From Gari tellinella (taxonomy: Eukaryota > Mollusca > Bivalvia > Cardiida > Psammobiidae): a stretch of DNA of 64,000 nucleotides. This document shows, one piece after another, positions 1 through 9,507 of this stretch (within the stretch, counting starts at the first letter, position 1; every line of letters begins with the position of its first letter). Made by a program: the position numbers and the translations under genes. The stretch spans positions 48,418,356 to 48,482,355 of the forward strand of contig OV277870.1 of the NCBI GenBank assembly GCA_922989275.2. The letters run 5' to 3'. The notes beneath the pieces were generated by a model, which was given only the letters and a program-made list of their open reading frames with translations, was not told the origin of the DNA and did not search any database.

Positions 1-71
1 CTTTACTCCAGGTCCATTTTCTGCATTGCTCATTACCGTAATAATTTTAAGTATGGGGACAAATAGCCCTG

Positions 72-152
72 AGCAAACAGTGTAGACCCTGATCAAACTG
101 CTCCCAAAAAGATCAGTCTGATCAGGGTCTACACTGTTTGCAGTTAAGTTTG
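72..152. mobile_element. Family D hairpin fragment
   Basis: Arms read GCAAACAGTGTAGACCCTGA and its complement around a short centre. The outer ends of the element are not recognisable. Confidence 0.6.
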
Positions 153-245
153 CATCTTTTGGACACTGTGCAATCTGACAGTTTTTATGATAATTACAGC
201 ATTTTCACATCATGTCCCAATTTTATGGGGTTTTCAGTACTCCAA

Positions 246-405
246 ATATACACCTTATTAAGCCTTTAATTCTTTCCTCCACTGAAGAAAATAGTTCGAC
301 TTCCACTTTATAAAGTTAAGACTATGCATCATCGGAAACATTTTCCGTATCCCAGCAGACTGTGTCTTACCAAGTGTCTGATCAGGCTCCAAACTGTTTG
401 CAGTT
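246..405. mobile_element. Chimeric MITE remnant (E-like left, D/C-like right)
   Basis: The left part matches family E (CCTCCACTGAAGAAAATAGT). The right part ends in the hairpin half TGATCAGGCTCCAAACTGTT of the C/D cores. Degraded; no clean termini. Confidence 0.45.
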
Positions 406-461
406 ATCTCCACTATTTATAAGATTCTAAATATTGTATTCTGCAAATACTTGGGTTTCAG

Positions 462-535
462 GTGATAAACTAACAGTATTGAAGTGTAGGGTGACAAACC
501 TTGGTGTGTCATTCCTTCAGACCACTGTATGCTAT
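462..535 (+). pseudogene. Decayed duplicate of the transmembrane exon
   Basis: The segment after ggtttcag repeats the acceptor and start of the exon at 571: it reads DKLTVLKC where the exon has DKLSVLTC. It lacks about 22 bases (the part reading YFLCAALA) and then resumes at VSFLQT. The similarity includes the upstream intron (AAATACTTG), so this is a DNA-level tandem duplication. It lacks the rest of the exon and a clear donor. Confidence 0.6.
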
Positions 536-570
536 ATAGATTTTGTATCAGTAAATACTTGCCATTTCAG

Positions 571-777
571 ATGACAAACTATCAGTATTGACGTGTGGGG
601 CGACACACCTTGGTTACTTCCTGTGTGCTGCACTAGCCGTGTCGTTCCTACAGACCCCAGTGTTCACTCGTGTTATCCTGTTTGCACTGGTGTCTCTCAA
701 TGCCTCCATGGAACTACAGTGTGGTCACAGTCTGGACTTTCTCTCCATCACCTTGTTCATGTTCCTAGTGTGTGCAG
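571..777 (+). CDS. Exon with two predicted transmembrane segments
   Basis: The acceptor is tttcag and the donor is gcag/gtaaac. The frame starts with two bases completing a codon, then DKLSVLTCGATHLGYF. Hydrophobic stretches cover most of the exon. A decayed partial copy of this exon lies just upstream at about 462-535. The earlier exon(s) and the initiator Met are not visible in the window. Confidence 0.75.
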
Positions 778-3700
778 GTAAACATACAGATTGTCTTTTA
801 ACCCATCACCCCATAAATATGCCTTTAATCTATTCCTCAGCTTAAGAAATTAGTTCTACTTATACATTCATACATTTGTACATTTAGGAGCCCTATGATC
901 TGGGTCTACACTGTTTGCAAATGTTGTGAGTATATTTTAAACAGGTCCATGATGTTGAAAGAGTTAAATAGCCACCTGCTTCAAATACATGTACCATAAA
1001 AGTAATCTCCTTTATGTAATACTACATACATCTGTTATGTTTATTAACTGCAGCTAACTGGCTCTACTGTTGGTGGAGAAAGCGTAAGACGGCCTCTGTA
1101 TCTCCTGAAGATCACATGTCCTATTCTAGTCCACTTCCTGTGGGGGCTGGTACCCAGGCAGAAACAGAGGATGGTACCCAGCCAGACCCGGATACAACCA
1201 CAGCTAGTGTGCCACCATACCTGTCTCCAGTAGAACTGAAACAGTTAACTGCTACCTTGGGCCGGCTGTATAACTCATGTACTATACTTTCTTATTCAAT
1301 GGTAGCTTATTACCCCATAAATACTCCTTTTTACGCCTCTAATTTATTCCTCATAGATCTAATTTATACAGTCAAGAACATGTACTATAAGAATTAGTTT
1401 CTGTATTCTAGAAGATGGTAGCTTAATACATGCTGAAAGTAAAGCAGAATGTGCCTAAAGGCACATTCTGCTTTACTTTCAACTGCTTTAAGTGGTCTAC
1501 TATATTCAAAACTAGAAGTAGGCTATGGTGTAATGGGTTAAAATGGCTTGGGAAATCCAAGAGATGTAAAAATACAGTGTAAAATCAAAACAAATAGATA
1601 TAAACAGTTTCAACAGGAGTACCTTAGAGTGCCTGTACCTATTCTTCAACAAATATCAGGTCAATCATACTGTTATTTTAAAATTTGCAGAGCCATAAAA
1701 TTTCTTTTTTTAACTTTGATCATGTCTGACTGAGGTCAAAATCATTTAGAGGTCAAATAGACTGAATTTAAACTTTGCCACCAGTGTGCTTAGTGTTTCA
1801 TAAACACTAACATGAAGACAAATTTGACAGTTTTAAACCTGAGAAGGTACATTGGTCGCTCATCTGAACACATGCGTTTTCTCCAGGTACTCTGGTTTCA
1901 TCCCACAAAAATGACAACAAATGCCACCATTTGCACCACTGAAAGTGATATGCCTACGTTGTTAGCACTTGTTTTTTAGCTCACCTGAGCTAGCTCAGGG
2001 TGAGCTTTTGCAATCCTTGAATGTCCGGCGTGCGGCGTCAACAATTTTAGTGTTTACACTCTAGAGGCAACAATATTTATTCAATCTTTCTCAAACTTGC
2101 TCAGATGGTATATTGCCATAAGAGTTCGGATGAGTTTGATTATGGCTGAAATCTGACAATTAGGTCATGAATTATCAACCTTTGAATTGCTAAAAATGCC
2201 ATATTTAACGGTGTTTACACTCTAGAGGCCACAATATTTACCCAATCTTTCTAAAACTTGCCCAGATTGTATATCACTATATGAGTTCGGATGAGTTTGA
2301 TTTTGGTTGAAATCGGACAAATAGATCAAGAGTTATCTACCTTTGAACTGCTGAAAATGCCATATTTAACGGTGTTTACATTCTAGAGTTCACAATTTTT
2401 ATCCAATCTATCTCAAACTTGCTCAGATTGTATATTACCATAAGAGTTCGGATGAGTTCAATTATGGGTTTAATCCGACCAATAGGTCAAGAGTTATCTA
2501 CCTTTGAATTGCTGAAAATGACATATTTATTTGTTTTTACACTCTAGAGGCCACAAATGTTATCCAATCTTTCTCAAACTTGCTCAGATTGTATATGACC
2601 GTAAGAGTTCGGATCAGTTTAATTATGGTTGTAATCGGACCAATGGGTCAAGAGTTATCTACCTTTGAATTGCTGAAAATGACATATTTAACAATGTTTA
2701 CGCTCTAGAGGCCACAATATTTATCCAAGCTCTTTCAAACTTGCCCAGATTGTATATGACCATAAGAGTTCGAAAAAGTGTAATTATGGTTGAAATCGGA
2801 CCAATTGATCAAGAGTTATCTACCTTTGAACTGCTGAAAATGCCATATTTTACAGTGTTTACACTCTTGCAACTACATTTTTCAATGGATTTTCATTATA
2901 CACAAAGTACATGTATATAGATCTAGCTATACCTTCTCGAAGGAGTGTAATTATTGTTGAAATCTAATAATTGTGGCAATAGTTACCTGCCCTTGATATA
3001 CTTTGAAATGCTAGAAAAAGGCTTCATTTCAGTATTGTTTAGGCTCAAGTTATCTGCCTTTGATGTTCTCTTCTATACTAGAATAGGTCGACAAACTTGA
3101 ATGGATTTAGAATAAAAATGGTGAAATTCAAAGGTAAAGCTATCAGGCTTCATTACAAATGGTGAGCGATACCAGGGCCTTCAGGCCCTCTTGTTTATTC
3201 GATGTACATAAAGTTTAGAGTTTAAACATACTAAGATGTTATTGTCTGGTTTCCAGTAAATGATACACGTCAGTCAGGCGGTGGAGACAATCATATGACT
3301 AGTACCCCCAATGAAGCTCAAAGACATGTCTTCACAGAGCCAAGACCCTCCACTAGTGCCTTTATCCCTTACAGGAGGACGGAGCAGGTTAGACCAGACT
3401 CCTCTACTATGGTACGTACACAGTATGCAGTATTCCCTCTCTTCAGAGACATAGTAGAAAATATAATGGAGACCTTTAACTCATTCACCGATTATAGATC
3501 TATTTCAAATAGGTAATTCCTGTTTCTAATGAAGTCTAATTCATTTTGACTATTTACGGTTGCGTTTACAATATATTGCAAAAATCACAAACAGTGGAGA
3601 CCCTGATCAGAAGACTCCTATACACTGTTTTCATAGGAAAAGTTTATTCTTCACAGGTACACCTTTTGTAAATGACTACTATACTTGTCCCTAGGGTTCA

Positions 3701-5461
3701 ATGTGACAGATGACTGCATAATGCAGGACAAAGGTAATGCAGAAAGCTCCTTAACCCTTTACCTGATAGAAGCGCCTTTTAGCGCATTTTAATTTATCCC
3801 TCCGCCAAAGAAAATAGTTCAAGATTATACAGGCATGAACATGTACAATTAGAAATATTACTTATATACTAGCAAATAGTGACTTAAAGCAGGTTGAAAG
3901 TAAAGAAGAATGCGCCCGAAGGCGCATTCTGCTTTACTTTCAACCTGCTTTAAGTGGTTACCTGCCTTCAAATCTAGAAACAGGCTATGAGGTAAAGGGT
4001 TAAGGAGCTTTCTACATTACTTCTGTCCTGCATTAAGCTGTCACCTGTTTATTAAGACTTGATGTAAGTGTCATTGAAAAGAGGTTTTACTATAGCAGAG
4101 TTAACCTATTGTACCCTTGTGATGAGACCACACCTTTTAAAGTAGTGTACCTGTAAATAGTACATTTGTCATATGAGAACAGTGTAGAGTCATGCTTGAC
4201 CATAAATGTGAACACTTTATTAGTCCATAACTTAATCAAAGTCACAGAGATCAAAGCTACCAAAGTGGGATGCAATATGTTGTATAGTCAAACCTCTTTA
4301 TTACAACTTCTAAAACGAAGGCTAATTGATTGTTTACAAAACAGGTGACAGCTTAAAGCAAGATGACAATAAATTTAAAAAAAGAAAGGTCTTAAAAGAT
4401 CTTTATGTATAACTGTCACCTGTCATAAACACCTACAATTAGGTGGACATAATAAAGAGGTTTGTCCATAACTGACATAAACAGAAACTTAGCCATGGTC
4501 ACTGAGGTCAAGTTAAGGTCATGATAATGGACAACAAACTGCGATGCATCAATGCTTTACTGTATATGCAGCGTCTGATCAGGATCCAAACTGTTTGCAA
4601 ATAACCATTGCACATGGGGAAGTCAGTTAAGGGATTTATGGGAAGTAACTCTGTATGGATACATAGTAAAGAGTGATTTGTCATGCTCTACCTTTGTTGT
4701 TATTTGCAGCCTGACCATGTAGCCAAGGTGAGAAAGTATCTACTGGAGAATCTTGATGAGACTCCTTCATCTGTTGGTGACTGTGACAGGTCTGAGAGAG
4801 GTTCCACCCCACGTCGGAGGCCAGGAGCAGCAAACAGACCGTCCTCAAGGTGAGTCTACACTGTTATGTCAGGGCTCCAGATAAGAGGTAGTTATTTCAA
4901 CAAATCAAACATTTTCTCACTTATTCAGCACCAAATCCTATGGTGTTACAACTCATTAGAATCGTCTCTTAAAGATGATTCTAATGAATAGTGACACCAT
5001 AGGGTTTAATTCTGAAATAAAGATTTTAGTTTTTGAAAAACTACCCTTATCTGGTGCTCTGTATGTCATTTTGCAATTAGTTGTAAACTTACTTGTCCTA
5101 TCATTGAACCAGATTATATGTCAGATTCCTCTCAAGGCAAATTTTCAATCACTATGACTTTTAATATGTACAGCCAAACCTCATTATTATGACCACTAAA
5201 TTATTTTAATTATTTTGTGTTTAGGCTAGGAGCTTTCTGTTTATTGTCACCTGTCTTTTATGCAATCAATTAACCTTCCTTATAGGGGTCATAATAGAGT
5301 TTTACTGTATTTGATACCAGTTATTTGTGTTTTTCAGGGGTTCCACATCCTCCAACCGATCTTATTGCCAGGGTGTAACTAAAGCTGGTTTACCATGTCG
5401 ACTGGGAGCAGTGAACAACTCGGGTTACTGCTACAGACACAAGGATCTGGCATTGTCATGA
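571..5461 (+). CDS. Unrecognised two-pass membrane protein with C-terminal Cys/His motif (last five exons)
   Basis: Five exons join in one frame: 571-777, 1054-1278, 3257-3411, 4710-4849, 5338-5461. All acceptors are AG and all donors GT. Every junction phase matches (1, 1, 1, 0, 2), which strongly supports a real gene. The first exon here begins mid-codon, so the start lies upstream of the window. The protein has two hydrophobic stretches in the first exon (from LGYFLCAALAVSF and from FLSITLFMFLVCAG), then WWRKRKT, a typical cytosolic stop-transfer patch. A Thr/Pro/Ser-rich tail follows, then a short helical-looking segment (DHVAKVRKYLLENL), an Arg/Ser/Pro-rich linker and a terminal C-x9-C-x10-C-x2-H arrangement that could bind zinc. 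I do not recognise the family and assign no function. Introns are packed with MITEs. Confidence 0.8.
798..967. mobile_element. Chimeric TTAA MITE: family E left end, family D right end
   Basis: Begins TTAACCCATCACCCCATAAA, as family E does, and keeps E sequence to about 865. It then switches to the family D right half (GGAGCCCTATGATCTGGGTC) and ends GAAAGAGTTAA. TTAA stands at both edges. Lies in the first visible intron. Confidence 0.65.
1054..1278 (+). CDS. Exon with basic juxtamembrane patch and low-complexity tail
   Basis: Begins after ttaactgcag. The frame continues from the previous exon as ANWLYCWWRKRKTA, ending the second membrane segment. It then reads through a Pro/Thr/Gly/Glu-rich tail to LSPVELKQLTATLGRLYNS. 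The donor gtacta at 1279 leaves one base, which the next exon completes in phase. An alternative reading runs on to a stop in the intron, but the phase match favours splicing. Confidence 0.7.
1308..1541. mobile_element. Family E MITE in intron 2
   Basis: Left end TTACCCCATAAATACTCC, right end GGTGTAATGGGTTAA. The centre is a hairpin of CTGAAAGTAAAGCAGAATG and its complement, as in all E copies. Confidence 0.8.
1972..3195 (+). mobile_element. AGCTCACCTGAGC-type element with internal 161-bp tandem units
   Basis: Opens TTTTTTAGCTCACCTGAGC and closes GGTGAGCGATACCAGGGCC...CCCTCTTGTTT, termini I associate with common mollusc repeats. The interior holds five tandem units. It occupies most of intron 2 and has no ORF of note. 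A divergent relative lies at 48700-50210. Confidence 0.75.
2051..2855 (+). repeat. Tandem array, five units of 161 bp
   Basis: TGTTTACACTCTAGAGGCC or a close variant starts at 2051, 2212, 2373, 2534 and 2695, with a sixth partial start at 2856; spacing is 161 each time. Each unit ends near TGAAAATGCCATATTTAACG. Units are diverged by point changes but keep exact length. Confidence 0.85.
3257..3411 (+). CDS. Exon, Ser/Thr/Pro/Arg-rich, no known domain
   Basis: Acceptor ttccag, donor atg/gtacgt (strong). Two bases complete the split codon, then NDTRQSGGDNHMTSTPNEAQ and onward to SSTM. No recognisable fold; likely a disordered cytosolic linker. Confidence 0.7.
3545..3715. mobile_element. Family D remnant in intron 3
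   Basis: Carries ACAAACAGTGGAGACCCTGA, then CATAGGAAAAG...CACAGGTACACC and CTAGGGTTCAATGTG, the ordered landmarks of D. The inner hairpin is partly deleted. Confidence 0.55.
3695..4094. mobile_element. Family B-like hairpin MITE, split by a family E insertion
   Basis: The left arm AATGCAGGACAAAGGTAATG...AGAAAGCTCC ends at 3750. The right arm resumes GGAGCTTTCTACATTAC...CCTGCATT at 4004. The right outer end reads AAGAGGTTTTACTATA, typical of B. A complete E copy sits exactly at the loop. Confidence 0.65.
3751..4003. mobile_element. Family E MITE inserted at TTAA in a hairpin loop
   Basis: TTAACCCTTTACCTGATAG to GGTAAAGGGTTAA, with the standard E hairpin inside. The host loop is AGCTCC/TTAA/GGAGCT, so TTAA was duplicated on entry. 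Confidence 0.85.
4283..4470. mobile_element. Family B MITE in intron 3
   Basis: Ends are GTCAAACCTCTTTATTAC and GTGGACATAATAAAGAGGTTTG. The inner arms CAGGTGACAGCTTAAAGCA and ACTGTCACCTGTC flank an altered loop. Confidence 0.65.
4710..4849 (+). CDS. Exon with short helix and basic linker
   Basis: Acceptor tttgcag, donor ag/gtgagt (consensus). Encodes PDHVAKVRKYLLENLDETPS followed by an Arg/Ser/Pro linker. Ends in phase 2, matching the single base that opens the final exon. Confidence 0.75.
4871..5060. mobile_element. Family H palindromic MITE in intron 4
   Basis: Ends AGGGCTCCAGATAAGAGGTA and TACCCTTATCTGGTGCTCT are inverted. The core is GAATCGTCT and its near-complement around TTAAAGA. A second copy is at 57605-57795. 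The flanks share ATGTC, a possible target duplication. Confidence 0.75.
5169..5309. mobile_element. Family B MITE, left core arm deleted
   Basis: TA/CAGCCAAACCTCATTATT to AGAGTTTTACTG/TA. Only the right core arm (GGAGCTTTCTGTTTATTGTC) remains. In intron 4. Confidence 0.65.
5338..5461 (+). CDS. Terminal exon with C-x9-C-x10-C-x2-H motif and stop
   Basis: Acceptor gtttttcag. Encodes a Ser-rich lead-in, then three Cys and one His spaced C-x9-C-x10-C-x2-H, then KDLALS and a TGA stop at 5459-5461. The motif is compact and Gly-containing (GVTKAGLPC, NNSGYCYRH), as in small treble-clef or knuckle-like zinc sites. Zinc binding is inferred from spacing only. Confidence 0.8.
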
Positions 5462-5600
5462 CAACAGTGTCAATGAGCCGTCAGCATTGTGCCAAGTTCT
5501 CCTACATTCTTCCACTATGACAGGCAGCAAAGAGACATAATGTCAAACCTCATTTACAATGAGCTGACTTGAATAAAACATACTTAACCCATAACCCAAT
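5462..5600 (+). promoter_or_regulatory. Probable 3' UTR with polyadenylation signal
   Basis: Follows the TGA stop. An AATAAA hexamer is at 5572-5577, about 110 bases after the stop. A family E MITE begins at 5584, so cleavage would fall at or just inside that element. Confidence 0.55.
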
Positions 5601-5828
5601 AAATACACCTTTTTACGCTTTTGATTAATTCATCCACTGAAGAAAATAGTTTCAATTTATATTGTCACAAATAAAAATCATATTTTCTTTACTCTAGTAG
5701 ATAATAGCTTAAAGCAGGCTGAAAGTAAAGCAGAATGCGCCTTAAGGCACATTCTGCTTTACTTTCAACCTGCTTTAAGAGGTCACATATCTTCAAAACC
5801 AGAAACAGACTATTGGGTAATGGGTTAA
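5584..5828. mobile_element. Family E MITE
   Basis: TTAACCCATAACCCAATAAA to TGGGTAATGGGTTAA, with the E hairpin (AAAGCAGAATGCGCCTTAAG and complement). Starts within the likely 3' UTR end of the membrane-protein gene. Confidence 0.85.
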
Positions 5829-5900
5829 TGTATTATAGTTGAGCTCAATTGTGTCAAACTTAGCCATTTGTCTAGTTATATATTCATAACTTCAGCTCAC

Positions 5901-6156
5901 TTAACCCATTACCCCATAAATAGGCATTTTTACGCCTTTAATTTATTCCTCCACAGAAGAACATAGTTCCAATTTCTACAGTCATGAATATGTACCATAA
6001 GAAATAGTTTTTATATCTTAGCAAAGTGTAGCTTAAAGCAGGTGAAAGTAAAGCAGAATGTGCCTGAAGGCGCATTCTGCTTTACTTTCAACATGCTTTA
6101 AGTGGTCATCTGTCTTCAAAACTTGTAATATGAATGCCTTTGGGGTAATGGGTTAA
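5901..6156. mobile_element. Family E MITE
   Basis: TTAACCCATTACCCCATAAA to GGGGTAATGGGTTAA. Shares its right TTAA with the next E copy, so the two abut. Confidence 0.85.
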
Positions 6157-6377
6157 CCCTTTACTCTATTGCCAATTTCTAGCTTTTAAGATAGATGACC
6201 ACTTTAAAACTCATTGAAAGTAAAGCAGAATATGCCTGAAGTCACATTCTGCTTTACTTTCAGTCTGCTTCATCTGCTAGGAAATAGGAAATGTTTCTTA
6301 ATGTGCAGATAAGTGATAGTATAAAGTGGAACTATTTTCTTTAATGGAGGAATAAAAGCAGTAAAACTGTGTATTAA
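6153..6377. mobile_element. Family E MITE, inverted relative to its neighbour
   Basis: TTAACCCTTTACTCTATTGC to AAACTGTGTATTAA; hairpin TGAAAGTAAAGCAGAATATG with complement. It abuts E copies on both sides, sharing TTAA borders. Confidence 0.7.
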
Positions 6378-6996
6378 CCCATTACCCCATACTAGCCCAT
6401 AGCCTGTTTCTCGTTTCGAAGACAGATGATCACTTAAAACAGGTTGAAAGTAAAGCAGAATTAAGAAATAATGAATTCATACCAGTGTTTTATCGTGCAA
6501 TCGAACACTGGTAGGAGTTGAGATGCGTAGTAATTTAATCACGAGGCCTTTAGGCCGAGTGGTTTAATTACAAGCATCTCAACGACTACCCATGTTCGAT
6601 TGTTAGATAAAACACTGGTATGAATTTATTATTTCGATTCTAACACATAATTTAACCTTAATTTGCACCGAAGCAACGGCGCTACATTTCTTGGCGTACG
6701 CATTTTCGAAGCCAAATGACGTCACGTTAGAACGTTTAGCGCGTGAGTGTTCTACTGGAAATTCGTACACTGAGACGGTCCTTCTTCGCTTATATAGGGG
6801 TGTGGGCGAGGTGTGTTAGAATGCGCATTAAGGCGCATTCTGCTTAACTTTCAATCTGTTTGAAGCTACCATCTGCTAGGATATAGAAAATATTTATTCT
6901 CATACTTATTCACGACTTTATAAAGTGGAAATCTTTTCTTCAGTGTAGGAATTAATCAAAGGCGTAAAAAGTCGAAATTTATGGGGAAATGGGTTA
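6374..6996. mobile_element. Family E MITE split by a 360-bp hairpin element
   Basis: The left half runs TTAACCCATTACCCCATACT to GTAAAGCAGAAT (6460). The right half resumes AGAATGCGCATTAAGG at about 6817 and ends GAAATGGGTTAA. The E hairpin is therefore broken in its left arm. Confidence 0.7.
6461..6816. mobile_element. Hairpin element within family E (AGAAT duplicated)
   Basis: Contains inverted arms ATTCATACCAGTGTTTTATC (6478-) and GATAAAACACTGGTATGAAT (to about 6627), with inner arms around GAGGCCTTTAGGCCGA. About 185 bases of non-palindromic sequence with CpGs follow. AGAAT stands at both junctions with the E host, suggesting a 5-bp target duplication. Confidence 0.65.
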
Positions 6997-6999
6997 ATG

Positions 7000-7528
7000 C
7001 AGTAAAGGGTTAAGATGAAATTAGCCATATTTCTGCAGTTTAAATTTTAATAACTTAAGCTTGCTTGAGTAGAACGTGACCATATTTCTAGGCTACGTTT
7101 TAACTTTGAAATATGGGTATGCTCTACTGAAGCTAGCTTGAAGTTGGAATGTTATAAGCCAGTAGGGGTGTTGCTCAAGGTCCTACCTCACCAGTCATGT
7201 ATAGTGTGTGCTTTAAATTTAAACATCGGTTTTGTATTCTGTGACTTCTGGAGTTATAAATGAAATGAGAAAATCAGACTTATTGCACAGCAGAACATTG
7301 CAGACTGAGACTATTTTAGTATCCATGCTTGATCAATGTCTGTATTTACAAACAAGATTAATAACAAAATGCAGTATACAGTGTATAATTGCTAGTGTCA
7401 TGATAGATAAAGAAATACTGTATCCAGACAAGCAACCATATTTCTAATGCAGTGGCTGTTCTTGATCCACACTGTTTGCAATGGAATAAGTCTGGTGTTG
7501 TCATAGCTAGGTTTAAATGTAATGTGCA
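7000..7528. other. No gene seen; degraded family F hairpin
   Basis: 7050-7150 holds weak inverted arms (GCTTGCTTGAGTAGAACGTG against CTCTACTGAAGCTAGC) and CTACGTTTTAACTTTGAAAT, the core of family F. The rest is AT-rich without coding signal; a 71-codon ORF at 7232 shows no support. Confidence 0.5.
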
Positions 7529-7771
7529 GGGCCCGAGGTTATTAAACTTAAAATGAACTCTGCGCTCAAAACTCAGTTTTGATTACATGGTCTGGTTTTT
7601 ACATAACATGATTTAATCGATTTAAGTTACCCCATTTGGAAATATCTTTACCATAAAATCATGTACGCAAATACTCATTTATTGTAAAATGTTTGCCAAA
7701 GAATTATGAGTTGAGAAAAAGTCTAAGTTTTGAGCACAGAGTTCATTTTCAGTTTTATAACCTTGGGGCCA
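7529..7771. mobile_element. Family I palindromic MITE
   Basis: GGGCCCGAGGTTATTAAACT to AGTTTTATAACCTTGGGGCC, with subterminal AACTCTGCGCTCAAAACTCA inverted. A second copy is at 9069-9301. Confidence 0.75.
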
Positions 7772-8167
7772 GGCTTGATGTGATGAGAGGAAGAAATCTA
7801 CTTCACAAGAACACTAATTACATGTGGATAAGACATTATTCTTTCCTGTTTAAAAGCAAACACATTGCAATAAAATATAGAAAATAAAATCTTGTTGAAA
7901 ATTAGGACTGTTAATTAAATTTGAGTGGTATATAGTTTGAACCTTGCCATTTAATGGCTGCATACTTTTAACCTTATATTTGTACATTCAGTATGTTTTA
8001 AGCAACCATGTGTTTTAAACTCTGAACAGAAAGTATGAAAGAGAGTGTTTAGGTTTATTTGGCTGAATCAGGAATAAATTGCTCCTTTATTGACCCCAGG
8101 TGCTATATGCTGTGTGGATGTGTGTGTGAATTTAAACGTTTTGTGGTGATTTTAAACTGTACATATA

Positions 8168-8613
8168 TACAGTAAAACTTTTCCATTATGACAACTAAAT
8201 TGTTTTAATTATTAAGTGTATAAGTCAGGGGGTTGCTTAAAGCAAGGTGAAAGGATACAGTGGAGAATGTGTTATTCTTTCCCAATAAACGCCTTTACGC
8301 TAAAACTTTTATTTCTATTACAAACAGTTTGGAGCCAGATCAGACGCCGGGTAACCCGGCGTCTGATCAGGCTCCAAACTGTTTGCCACCAAGATAAACA
8401 TGAAATATCAGAATTGTCCAAAAGTTGTACTTTTCTACGTTTTAGTGCTTTGCGTTTCGTTTAAACGGGAAAGAATAGCAGATTCTCCACTGTAACAGAA
8501 AGCTCCTTTAGGAACTTTCTGTTATCCTGTCACCTTGCTTTATGCTGCCACCTGTATTTCATCAAATCGACGACTCTGCTTTTTGGTGATCGTAATAGAG
8601 AGGTTTTACTGTA
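8168..8613. mobile_element. Family B MITE interrupted by family A
   Basis: TA/CAGTAAAACTTTTCCATTAT to GTAATAGAGAGGTTTTACTG/TA. The core left arm GCAAGGTGAAAGGATA is cut at TA; the right side resumes TAACAGAAAGCTCC and pairs with GGAACTTTCTGTTATCC. Confidence 0.85.
8256..8494 (+). mobile_element. Family A MITE (nested in B)
   Basis: TA/CAGTGGAGAATGTGTTATTC to CAGATTCTCCACTG/TA, with central hairpin CAGACGCCGGGTAACCCGGC. Insertion into the B arm at TA is visible base by base. Confidence 0.9.
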
Positions 8614-8792
8614 TTTTGTTTCAGATGTGTGTATAACATATATTATTGTTTTCTATCATGTCTCAATCTTGACTGTCAGTTCATTTGTTATTAGTGACCT
8701 TTAATTGTGTATGCTCTCAATTGTATTTTGAACCTTTCTCCTACTGAATATTTGTATATAAAACTCAACTTACTATGATTTTTTGATCACCT

Positions 8793-8941
8793 GGCCCCAA
8801 GGTTATAAAACCTTTTGAGTTGAGTATGAGTTCGTTCTCAAGCATTTGATTGGTCAGATTTGAATAAAGGCTCAAATCTGACCAATCAAATGCTTGAGAA
8901 CGACTTTAGACTCAACTCAAAGGCTTTATAACCTTTGGCAC
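8793..8941. mobile_element. Long palindrome, about 70-bp arms
   Basis: GGCCCCAAGGTTATAAAACC...CAAGCATTTGATTGGTCAGA is followed by its near-perfect complement after AATAAAGGC. The outer ends resemble family I ends, so this may be a deletion derivative of I. Confidence 0.7.
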
Positions 8942-9068
8942 CTGAACTACATTTGATTGCAAAATGGTTTTATTTAGTTTGGTTTAACAGGGAATGATAA
9001 TTATTATACATGTACTTCATAGCTAAAACATGCATGTGGTAAGCTAGAAAATCGAACATAATTGACCT

Positions 9069-9301
9069 GGGCCCGAGGTTATAAAACTGTAAACAAACTC
9101 TGTACTCAAAACTCAGTTTTGATTACATGCTCTAGTTTTGACAAAACATGCTTGAACTGATTTAAGTAAATTGATTTATATATATTTTTACAGGAGAATT
9201 GTAGTATGCAAATACTAGTTATATACAAAATGTTTGCTGAAGTATTATGCGCTGAGTTTTGAGCACAGAGTTCATATTAAGTTTTATAACCTCGGGGCCA
9301 G
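9069..9301. mobile_element. Family I palindromic MITE, second copy
   Basis: GGGCCCGAGGTTATAAAACT to AGTTTTATAACCTCGGGGCC; same subterminal inverted ACTCAAAACTCAGTTTTGA block as the copy at 7529. Confidence 0.75.
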
Positions 9302-9507
9302 AGCTACAAAACATCTGTACTGGAGTGTATACTCCAGGCAGACAAATCATAGTGTCACTGACTGTCCCTGACAGCATCAATAGGGATTGTTCCCCTTTGT
9401 GTTTCTGTTGTGATAAAGCACTTTGCTTTATCCCATTTAGTCCATTTTTGTTGTAAGGAGAGCCTGATGCAAATTCTCATTTTGGTTTTGTGCTATATTG
9501 AAATTCC

